Numbered from the stretch's first letter, positions 19,211-29,217 are shown. The stretch is DNA of 64,000 nucleotides from Acidobacteriota bacterium (GCA_029263315.1 JAJCXR010000053.1:62001-126000); one strand, 5' to 3'. Translations and numbers: made by a program. The notes: generated by a model from the sequence alone, not told the origin.

Positions 19211-19612
19211 TCAAGTGTTTCCCGGTGGATCCTTCGGATCCTCCTCCTCCGCCACCCAGATGTCGGTCTCGTCGATGCGCCCGTCGGAGCCCAGGGGACG
19301 GGCCACGATAAAGCTGCGGGGGATGCGAAGGCTTCCGCCTTGCGGCAGGCGATTGTCGATCAAGCTCAGGCTGAAGCGCTTGCCATCCAGGTGGACGGTG
19401 AGAAGGCTGGCGCTTTTTTCCGGCGGCTCGATGTCCGTGAGGGGCAGGTCGGGCTGAGCGGAGCCCCCATGATGGATGCCCCCTTCCCAGCCCTCGCCGG
19501 TAAAGCGTAGCCTAAGATGGGAAGCACGGTCGACACGGGGGTGGGTGCTGAGGCGAATCAGGAACGGTCGTTCGAAGGAAATCTCAGGCAGGTCGTCGGA
19601 TTGCGGGGTCAT
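19211..19612 (-). CDS. Hypothetical protein
   Basis: 133-aa ORF in a co-directional gene string directly downstream of the anti-sigma gene; no family recognised. Confidence 0.55.
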   Translation of the reverse strand: MTPQSDDLPEISFERPFLIRLSTHPRVDRASHLRLRFTGEGWEGGIHHGGSAQPDLPLTDIEPPEKSASLLTVHLDGKRFSLSLIDNRLPQGGSLRIPRSFIVARPLGSDGRIDETDIWVAEEEDPKDPPGNT

Positions 19613-19622
19613 CTCGGTCTCC

Positions 19623-20414
19623 TCATGGTGAACGGCGAGGGGCCAAGCCTCGTCGATCTATGAATTGAATCGATACGGGGAAACGTCGCGCTTCGGCGGA
19701 GCCGGCTTCGGGTCGGAGGATCACCTCATGGCGGCCGGCGGCAAGGGCGACGGATGGAAGCCCAAAGACAATGCGGCCGTCGTTCCCCATTCTCAAGCCC
19801 TGGCGCTGCCACAGGATTTTCCCTTGGGCATCCTCCAAGCTCACTGAAAACGTGCGGTCGAAGGACGCCTGCTCCGTCTCGCCGGCCGGCAGTGTCAAGA
19901 CGATCCACTCCGGCCCCGCTCCCAGCTCCAAGATTTGGCCCGCTGTGCCGCCGTTGCCCGAGGAGGAGCGGGTCGCATCGAGGGGCACGATGAAGGTCCG
20001 GTTCGGCGGCGCCATCGCCAGCTCCAGCTGTTGCCGCAGGGCTTGGCGGTCGGCGTCGAGACGCCACCAGACCATGGCCGCGGTGACCAGCACCAGGACC
20101 AAGCCCAACCCGGCGAAGGTCCCAGGACGCGCCGTCAAGCGTCGCCAGGAGACGGCTCGCCGGGCCAACCAGCCGAGCCGCTGCTGGCGCGCCACCTCCT
20201 CCACCGCCACACCCTTCAGGGCGGTGTGCAACCGTTGGCTCGCCTCCAGTTGGGAGAGGCAGCGGTCGCAGGTGAGGAAATGCTCTTCGAAGATCTCCTG
20301 CTCGGCCGGGCTCAAGGTACCGAGGACGCTGCGCTCGATCACTTGCTGCTCGTCGAATTGCCGATGCAGGGCCTCCTCATCCTGGGGTCGGCTCTCTGTC
20401 CACGGAAGGCTCAT
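19623..20414 (-). CDS. Zinc-finger anti-sigma factor with one TM and an extracytoplasmic beta domain
   Basis: 'EEHFLTCDRCLSQL' (HxxxCxxC ZAS motif); TM 'FAGLGLVLVLVTAAMVWW'; next to ECF sigma gene; ATG at 20414 (MSLPWTESRPQDEEAL). Confidence 0.8.
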   Translation of the reverse strand: MSLPWTESRPQDEEALHRQFDEQQVIERSVLGTLSPAEQEIFEEHFLTCDRCLSQLEASQRLHTALKGVAVEEVARQQRLGWLARRAVSWRRLTARPGTFAGLGLVLVLVTAAMVWWRLDADRQALRQQLELAMAPPNRTFIVPLDATRSSSGNGGTAGQILELGAGPEWIVLTLPAGETEQASFDRTFSVSLEDAQGKILWQRQGLRMGNDGRIVFGLPSVALAAGRHEVILRPEAGSAEARRFPVSIQFIDRRGLAPRRSP

Positions 20415-20548
20415 GGCGTCTCCCTGATCGATGGCTCGGTGCGACGCAGAGGGTTTCCGCGGGCCGGTGATGCCGTCGCCCAAGGCTCCCCCCTGATGAC
20501 CTTGTGCCGCGGGGCGGTAAAGTATTGCATTCTCGGGTTCATATTTTC

Positions 20549-21175
20549 TTACCAGCCCTCCATGGGCAAGGTGTTGGGTTGTGCTTCGAGGAGCAGCCGA
20601 AAACGGCGTCGAGCCCGAAACAGGACCAGATTGAGCTGCCCCGGCGACAAGCCCAAGGAGTTGCACAGGGCCTCCTTGGGCTCCTCGGCGATATAGAATC
20701 GGAACAACACCTCGCGATCCCGCGGCGACGCCATCTCCTGCAACAGCTGCCGCACCCGCAGCCGGTCCTCACTCAGCACCACCGCCCCCAAGGCACCGGG
20801 GGATGGGTCGGCGATTTCAGCTCCCGCTTCCACCGGCTCCTCGCTGGGGCGGCGGCGACGTTTACGCCATTCGCCGACCCACAGATTGCGCGCGATGCCG
20901 CGCACAAAGGCGGAAAGGCGCTCCGGTTGGCGCACCTCACCACGGCGGATCTTTTCCAAGGCGATGCGAAACGTTTCCTGAAAGAGATCATCGCTGAGCT
21001 GCCTATCCCGTGTCAGGTGACGCAGCAAATAGCTGATGCCTCGGCTGTAGAGGGCCACCAGCTCATCTTCGGCTTGCCGCTCACCGGCCACGATGCGACC
21101 CACCAGCTCGATACCTCGTAACTCGGCGTCGTTCTGCCCCGCGGCGTCGCCGAGCTTCTCTTGCCGGGAGCTCAT
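20549..21175 (-). CDS. ECF-type RNA polymerase sigma factor
   Basis: Region 2 'ISYLLRHLTRDRQLSDDLFQETFRIALEKI...FVRGIARNLWVGEWRKRRRR' and region 4 'REVLFRFYIAEEPKEALCNSLGLSPGQLNLVLFRARRRF'; ATG at 21175 overlaps the CHAT stop as ATGA. Confidence 0.85.
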   Translation of the reverse strand: MSSRQEKLGDAAGQNDAELRGIELVGRIVAGERQAEDELVALYSRGISYLLRHLTRDRQLSDDLFQETFRIALEKIRRGEVRQPERLSAFVRGIARNLWVGEWRKRRRRPSEEPVEAGAEIADPSPGALGAVVLSEDRLRVRQLLQEMASPRDREVLFRFYIAEEPKEALCNSLGLSPGQLNLVLFRARRRFRLLLEAQPNTLPMEGW

Positions 21176-24100
21176 GGTCGCCATTCTCCCTGATGCACAA
21201 AGGCCGCCCAATAGTAGGGATCTTGCCAACGCGCCTGAGAACGCATCTCATTCTGCGCCGTTCGCAGGGCGGCGGCGGAGGTTTGGCCTTGGCCCAGGAG
21301 GGCCCGGTAATAGTGCGTCATCAGCACTTGGCTGGCCTCGTCCTGCACCGACCACAGGGTCGCCACCAACTGCGACGCTCCAGAATGCAAGAAACCTTGG
21401 GTGAGACCGGACAACCCCTCCCCCGCTTGCGCCTTGCCGAGGGCGGTGCGACAGCCGCTGAGCACCACCAGATCGGCGGCCGAATCGAGATCGTAGATAT
21501 CGTCCAAGGTCAGGCGATCGGGGATGGCATGTCCCGCACCGTCAAAGGCACTCAAGGAAAGCCCGGATAGGCGGGGCAATTGATCGTCGATGCGGGCGTG
21601 GGTGGCGAAGTGGACGATGTCGGCGTGCCTGAGGGCTCCCCCCAGAATCGCCTGCCGTGAGGCCTCCGGCCCCAGGAGCAGATGGCTGCGAAGGGGCGCC
21701 AGCTCGGCAATGCGGCGGGCCTCCAAGGTGCTGCCGGGCAGACGGGGCAACGGCTCTTTCCCCGTCGTCGGGAAGATCTGGTCCGCAACCTCGGGTAGGC
21801 GAGGGTCTTGGGCGGAAAAGACGGGATCCGCCAGCACCAGGAGGCGTTTCGGCCCAACGTCCGCTGAGGAACCGTCGACCTGTCGGCTTTGGCGGCGACC
21901 TTCTCGACGCTGCCGCAACCACGCCAAGGTGGACAGGGACGGCACCTGTACCACTTCGAAACTGGCCACCAAGGGCTCCGTCGAGATCTCCGGTCGAGGA
22001 TGCGGCAAGGCTGCCAAGGGCAGGTAGTGTAAGGCGCCGTCCACCACAAAAAGCAGACGCTCATAGCTCGACAAGCGCCATGCCAACGGTGCCAAGAGCG
22101 CCGCGCTGAGCTGGCGAGCCAGCGCCCCTTGGTGGCCATCCTGCCGCATCTCCAGGCTGCCCCAGGAAGCATGCAGCTGCCGGGCCAGGGAGGTCAGCTC
22201 ATCCTCGGAGGGCAGCTCAAACACCTGGATGGTTCGCCGATCGATGGCCCAGAGATAGCTTCTTTCGATCCCCAGAAAGATTTGCAGGGCCAGCGTCCCA
22301 TCGTCCAGTTGCTGTTGCATGGCGTCCACCGGCAACACCCTGGCCACTGCCGTCGGCTCGGTGGACGGGTGGCGCCGGTTCGAGGCCGGAGTCGCTTCGA
22401 GACGCTCCAGCTCGCTGACCGTCCGATGCAGCTCCACCTGCACGGCGCCGCGATCCGACTGGGACACAGCCTCCAGTTGTTCTTCGAGGTGTTGCAAACG
22501 ACGATGCAAACCGTTCCGTCGTGGGCCTGTGGCATCCATCTCGGTCTGGGAACGACCCACCAAGGCCATGCGATCCAATAAGCTGCGGGCCCGAAAACGC
22601 TCGGCGACGGCCAGGGCTCGATGCTGCCAGGCAGCGGCGGGATTCTGCCGTCCAAGGGCCAAGGCCACCTCGATGGCCAAACCGTAGGTCTGACGCTGTC
22701 GAGCCAGGTAGCTGGCCCGCAAATCCGCGTCGGTGACCTCCGAGCGCACCGCCTCCAGCACATCCATGGCCCGTTGCAGCGCCTCGAAGGCCAAGCGCTG
22801 CTCACCCAGGTGGTGGTGTATGGCGCCGATCAACCCAAGGCCCTCGGCCAGAAGCTCACGGTCCCCCATCTCGGCGACTTCGTCGAGGGCCCGCTGCACC
22901 TGCCGCAACGAGCCGCGCCAATCGATGGATTGGGTAGATGTCTCCTGATCTTGCAACCGGCCGGCGGTGATCTGGAAGGTGGCCTGGGCCATGGCCCGAC
23001 GATCACCGCTCGCCGCCGCCAGACCTTGGGCTTGCGCCAACAGCGGGGCGGCGAGCTCGGGATGTCCGTCCAGACGCTCCACCTGGGCCAAGCGCAGCAG
23101 GGTCGTCCCTTCCCCTCGGCGATCGCCGATCTGACGCCGCATGGTCAGGCTCTGGTCATAGTGCTGCCGAGCCAAACTCAGCTTGCCGAGCTCGACGTAG
23201 GTCCGACCGAGGTTGCTCAGGGTCACCGCCTCGCCTCGCCTGTCGCCGTTCAGGCGACGCAGGGGCAGGGCTTCAAGGAAGAAGCTCAGGGCCCTGGGGG
23301 CCTCGCCGAGGCGCAGGTAGGCATACCCCAAGCTGTTGAGCAGGGTGGCTTGGCGACGCCGATCACCGGCCCCGCGGGCCACCTCGAGAGCGGCGTGGAA
23401 GGCCTCGAACGCGGCGCCGTAGTTTCCCGCCTTGCGTTCGAGGGCCCCCAGGTTGCCGAGGGCGGCCGCCAGATGGGAGTGTTTGCCCTGGTGTCGCAGA
23501 AGGGGCACCGCCCGGCGCAGCGAGGCCATCGCCGTCTGCTGGTCTCCCAAGCTGGCGTCGGCCGCCGCCATGTCTATCAAGAGCTCTGCTGCGAGCAGCG
23601 GATCGTCGATCGCCGGGCAGAGCACGAGGGCCGCCTGGAAGTGGCGACGGGCCGCCTCCGGTTGTCCGGCATGCTGCCGTAAGAGCCCTAGATTGAGCCG
23701 TGAACGGGCCTCGCCGCAGGCGTCCCCGAGCTGGCGATTGAGGCCCAAGGCCCGATCGTAGAGAGCGCCCGCCGACTGCCCCTCCCCCATCGACCGTGCC
23801 AGCGCCCCCGCCAAATTGAGAGCCCGGGCCTCGCCGTGCCGGTCCGCCGCCTGCCGAAACAGGAGCCCCGCCACCTCGACCGCCTGCCGGGCCTCTTGCA
23901 GCGCTCCGGAACGTTGATGGAGAATGCCTTGGGCCAGTAGGCAATGACCTTGGGAAACCACCTCGCCGAGGCCACGCCACGCCTCTGCGGCTTTGCCATA
24001 GAGGGCCAGGCTGCGGTGCCGTGACAGTGCATCGCCCTGGCGGAAGGCATCCGCCGCCTCGGCGCTCAGGCGTCGGGCGCCGAGACGGCGTGCCGCGTCA

Positions 24101-24612
24101 CCGTGACCCGATCCCGGCTCGGCCCCCATCGGCTCTTCAAAGGTCAATCGATGACTGGCCGTGGTGGCGAAATGGACCTCGAGGCGATACCTGTCGAGAC
24201 GCGTCCTGTCGTGACGAGTCCTGGGCTCACCGTCGTCGGCCTGCCAAACCAGCCAGTCGCTGCCGAAGCGACTGTCGGGTCCCTGCGGCCACAACAGGTG
24301 GCGACCCGAGGCATCCAGAAGGCGGAGGCTGGCGACGCCGCCGCCCTTGTCCAGCCGGAAGTCGACCCACCGGGACGATGTCGAGAGCTCGAAGCTCTGA
24401 ATGTCTCCCGCCCGGCCGGAAATCTCGAGGCCCATTCCGGGGGTCAAGACGGGAACCTTCGATGGGTCCGCAAGAGACGCCGCAGCGCCCGCCGTCGAAT
24501 CGGCGCCCGACGGGACGGACGAGGCCATGGCCAAACAGCCGGCGACCGCCAGCGTTCGGAACCATACCTCGAGGCCTTGCCGTCGTCTCATGCCGCCTGC
24601 TGTCCCCCGCAT
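21172..24612 (-). CDS. Secreted TPR-CHAT domain (caspase-like) protease
   Basis: N-terminal signal-like 'RTLAVAGCLAMASSVPSGADS'; TPRs; CHAT motifs 'IVHFATHARIDDQLPRLSGLSLS' (His) and 'LVVLSGCRTALGKAQAGEGLSGLTQGFLHSGASQLVATLW' (Cys). Confidence 0.92.
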   Translation of the reverse strand: MRGTAGGMRRRQGLEVWFRTLAVAGCLAMASSVPSGADSTAGAAASLADPSKVPVLTPGMGLEISGRAGDIQSFELSTSSRWVDFRLDKGGGVASLRLLDASGRHLLWPQGPDSRFGSDWLVWQADDGEPRTRHDRTRLDRYRLEVHFATTASHRLTFEEPMGAEPGSGHGDAARRLGARRLSAEAADAFRQGDALSRHRSLALYGKAAEAWRGLGEVVSQGHCLLAQGILHQRSGALQEARQAVEVAGLLFRQAADRHGEARALNLAGALARSMGEGQSAGALYDRALGLNRQLGDACGEARSRLNLGLLRQHAGQPEAARRHFQAALVLCPAIDDPLLAAELLIDMAAADASLGDQQTAMASLRRAVPLLRHQGKHSHLAAALGNLGALERKAGNYGAAFEAFHAALEVARGAGDRRRQATLLNSLGYAYLRLGEAPRALSFFLEALPLRRLNGDRRGEAVTLSNLGRTYVELGKLSLARQHYDQSLTMRRQIGDRRGEGTTLLRLAQVERLDGHPELAAPLLAQAQGLAAASGDRRAMAQATFQITAGRLQDQETSTQSIDWRGSLRQVQRALDEVAEMGDRELLAEGLGLIGAIHHHLGEQRLAFEALQRAMDVLEAVRSEVTDADLRASYLARQRQTYGLAIEVALALGRQNPAAAWQHRALAVAERFRARSLLDRMALVGRSQTEMDATGPRRNGLHRRLQHLEEQLEAVSQSDRGAVQVELHRTVSELERLEATPASNRRHPSTEPTAVARVLPVDAMQQQLDDGTLALQIFLGIERSYLWAIDRRTIQVFELPSEDELTSLARQLHASWGSLEMRQDGHQGALARQLSAALLAPLAWRLSSYERLLFVVDGALHYLPLAALPHPRPEISTEPLVASFEVVQVPSLSTLAWLRQRREGRRQSRQVDGSSADVGPKRLLVLADPVFSAQDPRLPEVADQIFPTTGKEPLPRLPGSTLEARRIAELAPLRSHLLLGPEASRQAILGGALRHADIVHFATHARIDDQLPRLSGLSLSAFDGAGHAIPDRLTLDDIYDLDSAADLVVLSGCRTALGKAQAGEGLSGLTQGFLHSGASQLVATLWSVQDEASQVLMTHYYRALLGQGQTSAAALRTAQNEMRSQARWQDPYYWAAFVHQGEWRP

Positions 24613-24655
24613 TTCAGTGGCGTTATGTTACCTCAGGCCAGCCTGGCTTCGGCGA

Positions 24656-26326
24656 TCAGCGGCGTCCCCGTCCCAACCACATCTCGAGCTCGGGCAAGCG
24701 CCGCCACCAAGCCCAAGCCAAATAGAGCGTGGCATAGGTGGGGAGCACCACTAGGGCCTGGCGATGGGCTCCCCAACCCGTGCCCGTCGCCAAGAACCAC
24801 CACAGCAAGGCGCAGGGCACGGCGATGAGCAAGGAGCGGAATCCCGTGCGAGCGATGGCACCCCAAGGCAAATACAAGCTCGGCAACCGGCGATGCAGAA
24901 AATGAAAGAGCAGCAAGAGCTCGCACCAAGCCCCCAGGCTGGTGGCCAGGCTCAGGCCCACCGCCCCGAGGCGCAGCCCGTCCGCCGTCGACGGCAGGTC
25001 AAAGAGCGACGCCACCGCCAAGCGATCGAAAAGCAGCATCAACCCACTGCCCACCACGGCAGCGGCCAGCAGACGCACCGAGGCGATTTTGGCCGGTGTG
25101 CGGGTATCCTGGAGGGCGAAAAACGAATTCTGTAGAAGCCGGGAGATGGCAGAGGCCAAGAGCCCCAAGGTGTAACCGACGAGCACCAGATAGACCAGCC
25201 AATTGTCCTCCAGGGTGAAGGAGCCACGGCGGTATAGCAGGGCGACGACAAGAAATCCGAAGGCACCAAAGCCGAAGATCGAGGGCACGATGACAAAGGC
25301 CGATTGACGGATGGCCCGTTCGATCCGTTCGATGATGCGCCGTTGCATGGTCGCCGGATCACTGCGCGACAGCTCGGGCAGCTCAGCGGCGGCGATGGAC
25401 AGGCCAAAGGCGCTCAACGGTAGATTGAAGAGCACGGCACCGAAGCCGATGGCGCTGGGGGCCCCTCCGGCCAAAAAGCTGGCCAGGAACGTATCGATGA
25501 AAAATCCGAGCTGCACGACGCCGCGTCCCGCCAATGCGGGGCCCAGGGCCCGCAGGGCTTGCGGCACACCCGGGACGCGGGTCGACAGGGCGAGGCGCAG
25601 GGAGGGCACACAGCGCAGCACCAGGGGTAGTTGCACCAGGAACTGCAGAAGGCCCCCGAGGGCCGCTCCCCAACAAGCGCTGTAGAGCCAGCGGTCCAAG
25701 GTCTCAACCCCCGCCAAGGTGGGGGTCGCCAGCAACCCACTGCGCTGTCCGGCCCAGAAGAGGGCGCCGATGATGGAGATATTCCACACGATCGGCGCCA
25801 GGTAGGGCAGGACAAAACGCCGGTGGCTGTTGAGCACTCCGAGGGACCACGAGGATAGGACGAGGAAACCGGTCATCGGGAAGATGATGCGCACCGCCTG
25901 CACCGTCCGCGGATAACGATCCACCGCCTCCAACCCCTCGGCCACCCGCGCCGCGTCGCCGAGAAAGCCGGCTGAAAAAATGGAGACGATAAAAGGCGCC
26001 AGCAGAATGCCCAGCAAGACAAAGACACTCACCGCCAAGAGCAACAGGGCCAGCACCGCACCGGCAAAACGACCGGCGTCCTTGTCCCGTCCATCTTCCA
26101 AGAGACGCGAGTAGATGGGAATGAAGGCGGCGGACAGGGCCTGCTCGCCGAGCAGATTCTGCAGCACATTGGGGGCCCGTGTGGCGGTACGCCAGACGTC
26201 CGCATGGGGACTGACGCCGAAGAAGAAGGTGAGCACCACCTCCCGCACCAGTCCGAAGACCTTGCTAGACAGAATACCCAGGGCCACCCACCTGGCACCG
26301 CTAGTCGATGCTTGCTGGGGGCTCAA
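24656..26326 (-). CDS. murJ: Lipid II flippase MurJ (MviN family)
   Basis: 'GILSSKVFGLVREVVLTFFFGVSPHADVWRTATRAPNVLQNLLGEQALSAAFIPIYSRLL' is the MviN signature; TTG start immediately after the DUF255 stop. Confidence 0.93.
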   Translation of the reverse strand: MSPQQASTSGARWVALGILSSKVFGLVREVVLTFFFGVSPHADVWRTATRAPNVLQNLLGEQALSAAFIPIYSRLLEDGRDKDAGRFAGAVLALLLLAVSVFVLLGILLAPFIVSIFSAGFLGDAARVAEGLEAVDRYPRTVQAVRIIFPMTGFLVLSSWSLGVLNSHRRFVLPYLAPIVWNISIIGALFWAGQRSGLLATPTLAGVETLDRWLYSACWGAALGGLLQFLVQLPLVLRCVPSLRLALSTRVPGVPQALRALGPALAGRGVVQLGFFIDTFLASFLAGGAPSAIGFGAVLFNLPLSAFGLSIAAAELPELSRSDPATMQRRIIERIERAIRQSAFVIVPSIFGFGAFGFLVVALLYRRGSFTLEDNWLVYLVLVGYTLGLLASAISRLLQNSFFALQDTRTPAKIASVRLLAAAVVGSGLMLLFDRLAVASLFDLPSTADGLRLGAVGLSLATSLGAWCELLLLFHFLHRRLPSLYLPWGAIARTGFRSLLIAVPCALLWWFLATGTGWGAHRQALVVLPTYATLYLAWAWWRRLPELEMWLGRGRR

Positions 26327-28210
26327 CTAAGGCTCACTCCGGTGCCAGCGGTGCACCACCACCGCCAACAAACGTAGACCTTCCACTTGTTGTTGGGCCG
26401 CCGTGGCGTAGAGACGTAAGGCACGCTCCACCGTCGCTCGATGGGATGGGCCGCCCAAGCGCTCGAGCTCCAATAGGGCCAGCAAGGCCAAGCCGTTGCT
26501 GGAGGGATAGGTGCCGTCGAAGATCTCCTTGCTACGGAAGGGACGTTGGCGGCTCGCCTCGGCGTTCCACAGGCCGCCCAGATCTTGATCTTCGAGCCGC
26601 TCTACCATCTCGTCGGCCAGGGAAGTCGCCTGGCGCAGCCACGGTCCGGTGTCGTCTTGCTCCGCCAAGGCCAGGAGACCCCACAGCAGGCCAGCGTAGT
26701 CGTTGAGAAAAGCGCCGAAGCGGGCCCCCTCGGCGGCCTGCACATGGCGCAATGTGCCGTCGTCCCCCCGCAGGTGCTCGAGCAGCCAGGTGGCCGCTTG
26801 GGCCGCCCGCTGCAGCAGCATAGGATCATCGAGAACGTCGGCGGCCATGGCCAAGCCGGCGATCACTATGCCGTTGGCATCACAGAGAATCTTGTCGTCG
26901 ATCATCGGCTGCGGCCGCCGACGGCGGGCGACGGCGAGTTGCTCGATCAACGGCTCCACCTCGCTGCGCAGCTCCTCCACCGGCAAGCGGCGGCGGGCCG
27001 CCTGTTCGTCGAGGTCGCGCTGCCAGCGCAGGACGTAGCCTTGCCCCCTCTCGGAGGTACCGTCGTAGCCCAGGAACGGCGCCAGGAAGGCGGCATTTTC
27101 CTCCCCGAGCTCCGCCACCAACTGGCCCAAGGTCCAGAGGTACGTCGCCCCTTCGAGGCCGTCCGTTTCGCCGTCGATGGCGGTGAAAAACGCCCCCTGG
27201 GGAGCTGCCATGTCGCGGCACAGAAAATCCGCCAGGCGGCGGCAGACTCGACCTGCGGCAGGGTCGCCGCGCCGGGCCTGCCGGGCATAGATCTGCAACA
27301 ACCAACCGTTGTCCGCCAGCAGTTTCTCGAAATGGGGGCGGCGCCAGGCGCGGTCCGTCGCATAGCGGTGGAAACCGCCCCCCAGGACATCGTGGATTCC
27401 GCCCCGGGCCATGCCTTCGAGGCTGCAGCGCAACATGCGATCCGCCTCCGGCTCTTCGTCGGCCAGCTCCAAGAGCAGCAGGAGGCTGGCGGGCATGGGG
27501 AACTTGGCGCCGTCGCCGAATCCGCCCCAGGTATCGTCGAAGCGCTCCCTGAGAGCCCCCAGGGCGGCGTCCACCATGTCGGGGCCCGGCAGCTCACCGG
27601 CGGAGTTGCGATCACTGAGAAAGCGCCGCATGACGGTGGCCAGCTCCTCCGCCTGTTCGAGCACTTCCCCCCGTCGGTGTTGCCAAGCATGGGCCATGCT
27701 CTCCGCCGCGGTGCGGAATCCCGGCTCGTTCTCCGGCCCGTCGTCCAAGGGAAAGAAGGTGCCGCAGAAGTAGGGACGGCCATCGGGGGTCAGAAAAACC
27801 GTATTCGGCCAGCCGCCGCCATGGCTGTAGATCTGAGTGGCGGCCATGTAGACCTCGTCGATGTCCGGTCGCTCTTCGCGATCCACCTTGATATTGATGA
27901 AATTCTGGTTGAGGAACCGGGCCATGGTGGTGTCGCGAAAGGTTTCCCGTGCCATGACGTGACACCAGCGACAGGTGGAATAACCCACCGAAAGGAAGAT
28001 CGGCTTGTCCTCGTCCCGGGCTCGTCCGAGGGCCTCCTCGCCCCAGGGGTACCATTGCACGGGGTCCGCCGCCTGGGAGCGCAAATAGGGGCTGATCTCC
28101 TGCCTCAATCGTGCACCGCCCGACATCGACGACGGGGTGCCTTCCACCGAGGGCTGCCCGTCGTCCTGCGTCTCCTTTTCTGCGCTCACCTTCCGTCCCG
28201 TCACTGCCAA
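26327..28210 (-). CDS. DUF255 thioredoxin-fold / YyaL (SSP411-like) protein
   Basis: 'EISPYLRSQAADPVQWYPWGEEALGRARDEDKPIFLSVGYSTCRWCHVMARETF' family signature with CxxC. Confidence 0.93.
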   Translation of the reverse strand: MAVTGRKVSAEKETQDDGQPSVEGTPSSMSGGARLRQEISPYLRSQAADPVQWYPWGEEALGRARDEDKPIFLSVGYSTCRWCHVMARETFRDTTMARFLNQNFINIKVDREERPDIDEVYMAATQIYSHGGGWPNTVFLTPDGRPYFCGTFFPLDDGPENEPGFRTAAESMAHAWQHRRGEVLEQAEELATVMRRFLSDRNSAGELPGPDMVDAALGALRERFDDTWGGFGDGAKFPMPASLLLLLELADEEPEADRMLRCSLEGMARGGIHDVLGGGFHRYATDRAWRRPHFEKLLADNGWLLQIYARQARRGDPAAGRVCRRLADFLCRDMAAPQGAFFTAIDGETDGLEGATYLWTLGQLVAELGEENAAFLAPFLGYDGTSERGQGYVLRWQRDLDEQAARRRLPVEELRSEVEPLIEQLAVARRRRPQPMIDDKILCDANGIVIAGLAMAADVLDDPMLLQRAAQAATWLLEHLRGDDGTLRHVQAAEGARFGAFLNDYAGLLWGLLALAEQDDTGPWLRQATSLADEMVERLEDQDLGGLWNAEASRQRPFRSKEIFDGTYPSSNGLALLALLELERLGGPSHRATVERALRLYATAAQQQVEGLRLLAVVVHRWHRSEP

Positions 28211-29217
28211 ATGGCCACTTCGGATTTGCCCGTCGAGTCGGCGGCGCCACGGAACATGCCTTCGGAATTGAATACCAAGGCGATGCTGCCGTCGTGGCCG
28301 ACGGCGATCAGGCCACCGTCGCCCTTGTCCAGCTTGCCGTGGATCACCGCCTCGGCCGCCTCCTGCACCCCGAGACCTCGATATTCCATGATCGCCGAGA
28401 CGTCATGGGCGACGTTGTGGCGAATGAACTGCTCGCCGAAACCGGTACAAGAGATCGCCGCCGTCCGGTTGTTGGCGTAGGTGCCGGCTCCGATCACCGG
28501 CACATCCCCCACCCGGCCATAGCGTTTGTTGGTCAGCCCCCCGGTGGAGGTGGCGGCCGCCAAATTGCCGTCTTTGTCGAGGGCGACGGCACCGACGGTT
28601 CCGTGTTTATCTTCTTCCTTGGCCTTGTCCAGGGCCCGCTGCCATTGATCGTAACGTCGCTGCACGAAGAAGTAGTCCTGCTCCACCCGCTCGACGCCGA
28701 CCTCGTCGGCGAAGACTTCGGCCCCCGGACCGACAAAAAAGACGTGGTGGGTTTCGGTCAATACCTGGCGCGCCAGATGGATTGGATTCTTGACCGTCTT
28801 CAGGCCCGCTACGGCCCCACAGTTGAGGTCCCGGCCGTCCATGATGGCGGCGTCCAGCTCGTGCTCGCCGGCGTTGGTGAAAACGGCGCCCTTGCCGGCA
28901 TTGAACAAGGGGGAATCCTCGAGCATGGCCACCACCTTCTCCACCACGTCGAGGCTCGGCTCTCCGGCCGCCAGGGACTCCTTGCCGACATCGAGGGCAG
29001 CTTGCAGCATGCGTGCGTACTCCTGCTTCTTGTCCTCCTCCATGGTCTTGGGGATGACCCCCGCCCCCCCGTGGATAGCCAATGCCCACTCGACGGTGGG
29101 TGCCGCAGTCTCGGAAGAGGCATCGCCGTCCACCTCAGCGGCACAAGCGAAGAGCCAGAAATTGCACATCGCGCCCACCAGGGCGTAAGCGATCGGACGC
29201 ATGTTGAGTTGCTGCAT
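28201..29217 (-). CDS. Isoaspartyl peptidase/L-asparaginase (Ntn-hydrolase), exported
   Basis: 'ALAIHGGAGVIPKTM', 'LFNAGKGAVFTNAGEHELDAAIMDG', autoproteolysis motif 'HGTVGAVALDKDGNLAAATSTGG'; N-terminal export/lipobox-like 'CNFWLFACAAE'. Confidence 0.9.
   Translation of the reverse strand: MQQLNMRPIAYALVGAMCNFWLFACAAEVDGDASSETAAPTVEWALAIHGGAGVIPKTMEEDKKQEYARMLQAALDVGKESLAAGEPSLDVVEKVVAMLEDSPLFNAGKGAVFTNAGEHELDAAIMDGRDLNCGAVAGLKTVKNPIHLARQVLTETHHVFFVGPGAEVFADEVGVERVEQDYFFVQRRYDQWQRALDKAKEEDKHGTVGAVALDKDGNLAAATSTGGLTNKRYGRVGDVPVIGAGTYANNRTAAISCTGFGEQFIRHNVAHDVSAIMEYRGLGVQEAAEAVIHGKLDKGDGGLIAVGHDGSIALVFNSEGMFRGAADSTGKSEVAIWQ

Noticed and set aside
22621-23682. 353-aa + strand ORF inside the CHAT gene (also 1524-2516, 3993-5357, 24103-24828, 60477-61160, 61665-62426)
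   Set aside because: Antisense shadows of recognised families with no domain signature
19623-24612. CHAT/sigma cassette considered as a type III-E CRISPR (Craspase) locus
   Set aside because: No gRAMP/Cas7-11, Csx30/Csx31, Cas1 or repeat array in the window; CHAT protein carries a signal-like N-terminus
26546-28480. 644-aa + strand ORF antisense to DUF255
   Set aside because: Spans the antisense of a well-conserved gene and runs into the next gene; composition is shadow-like
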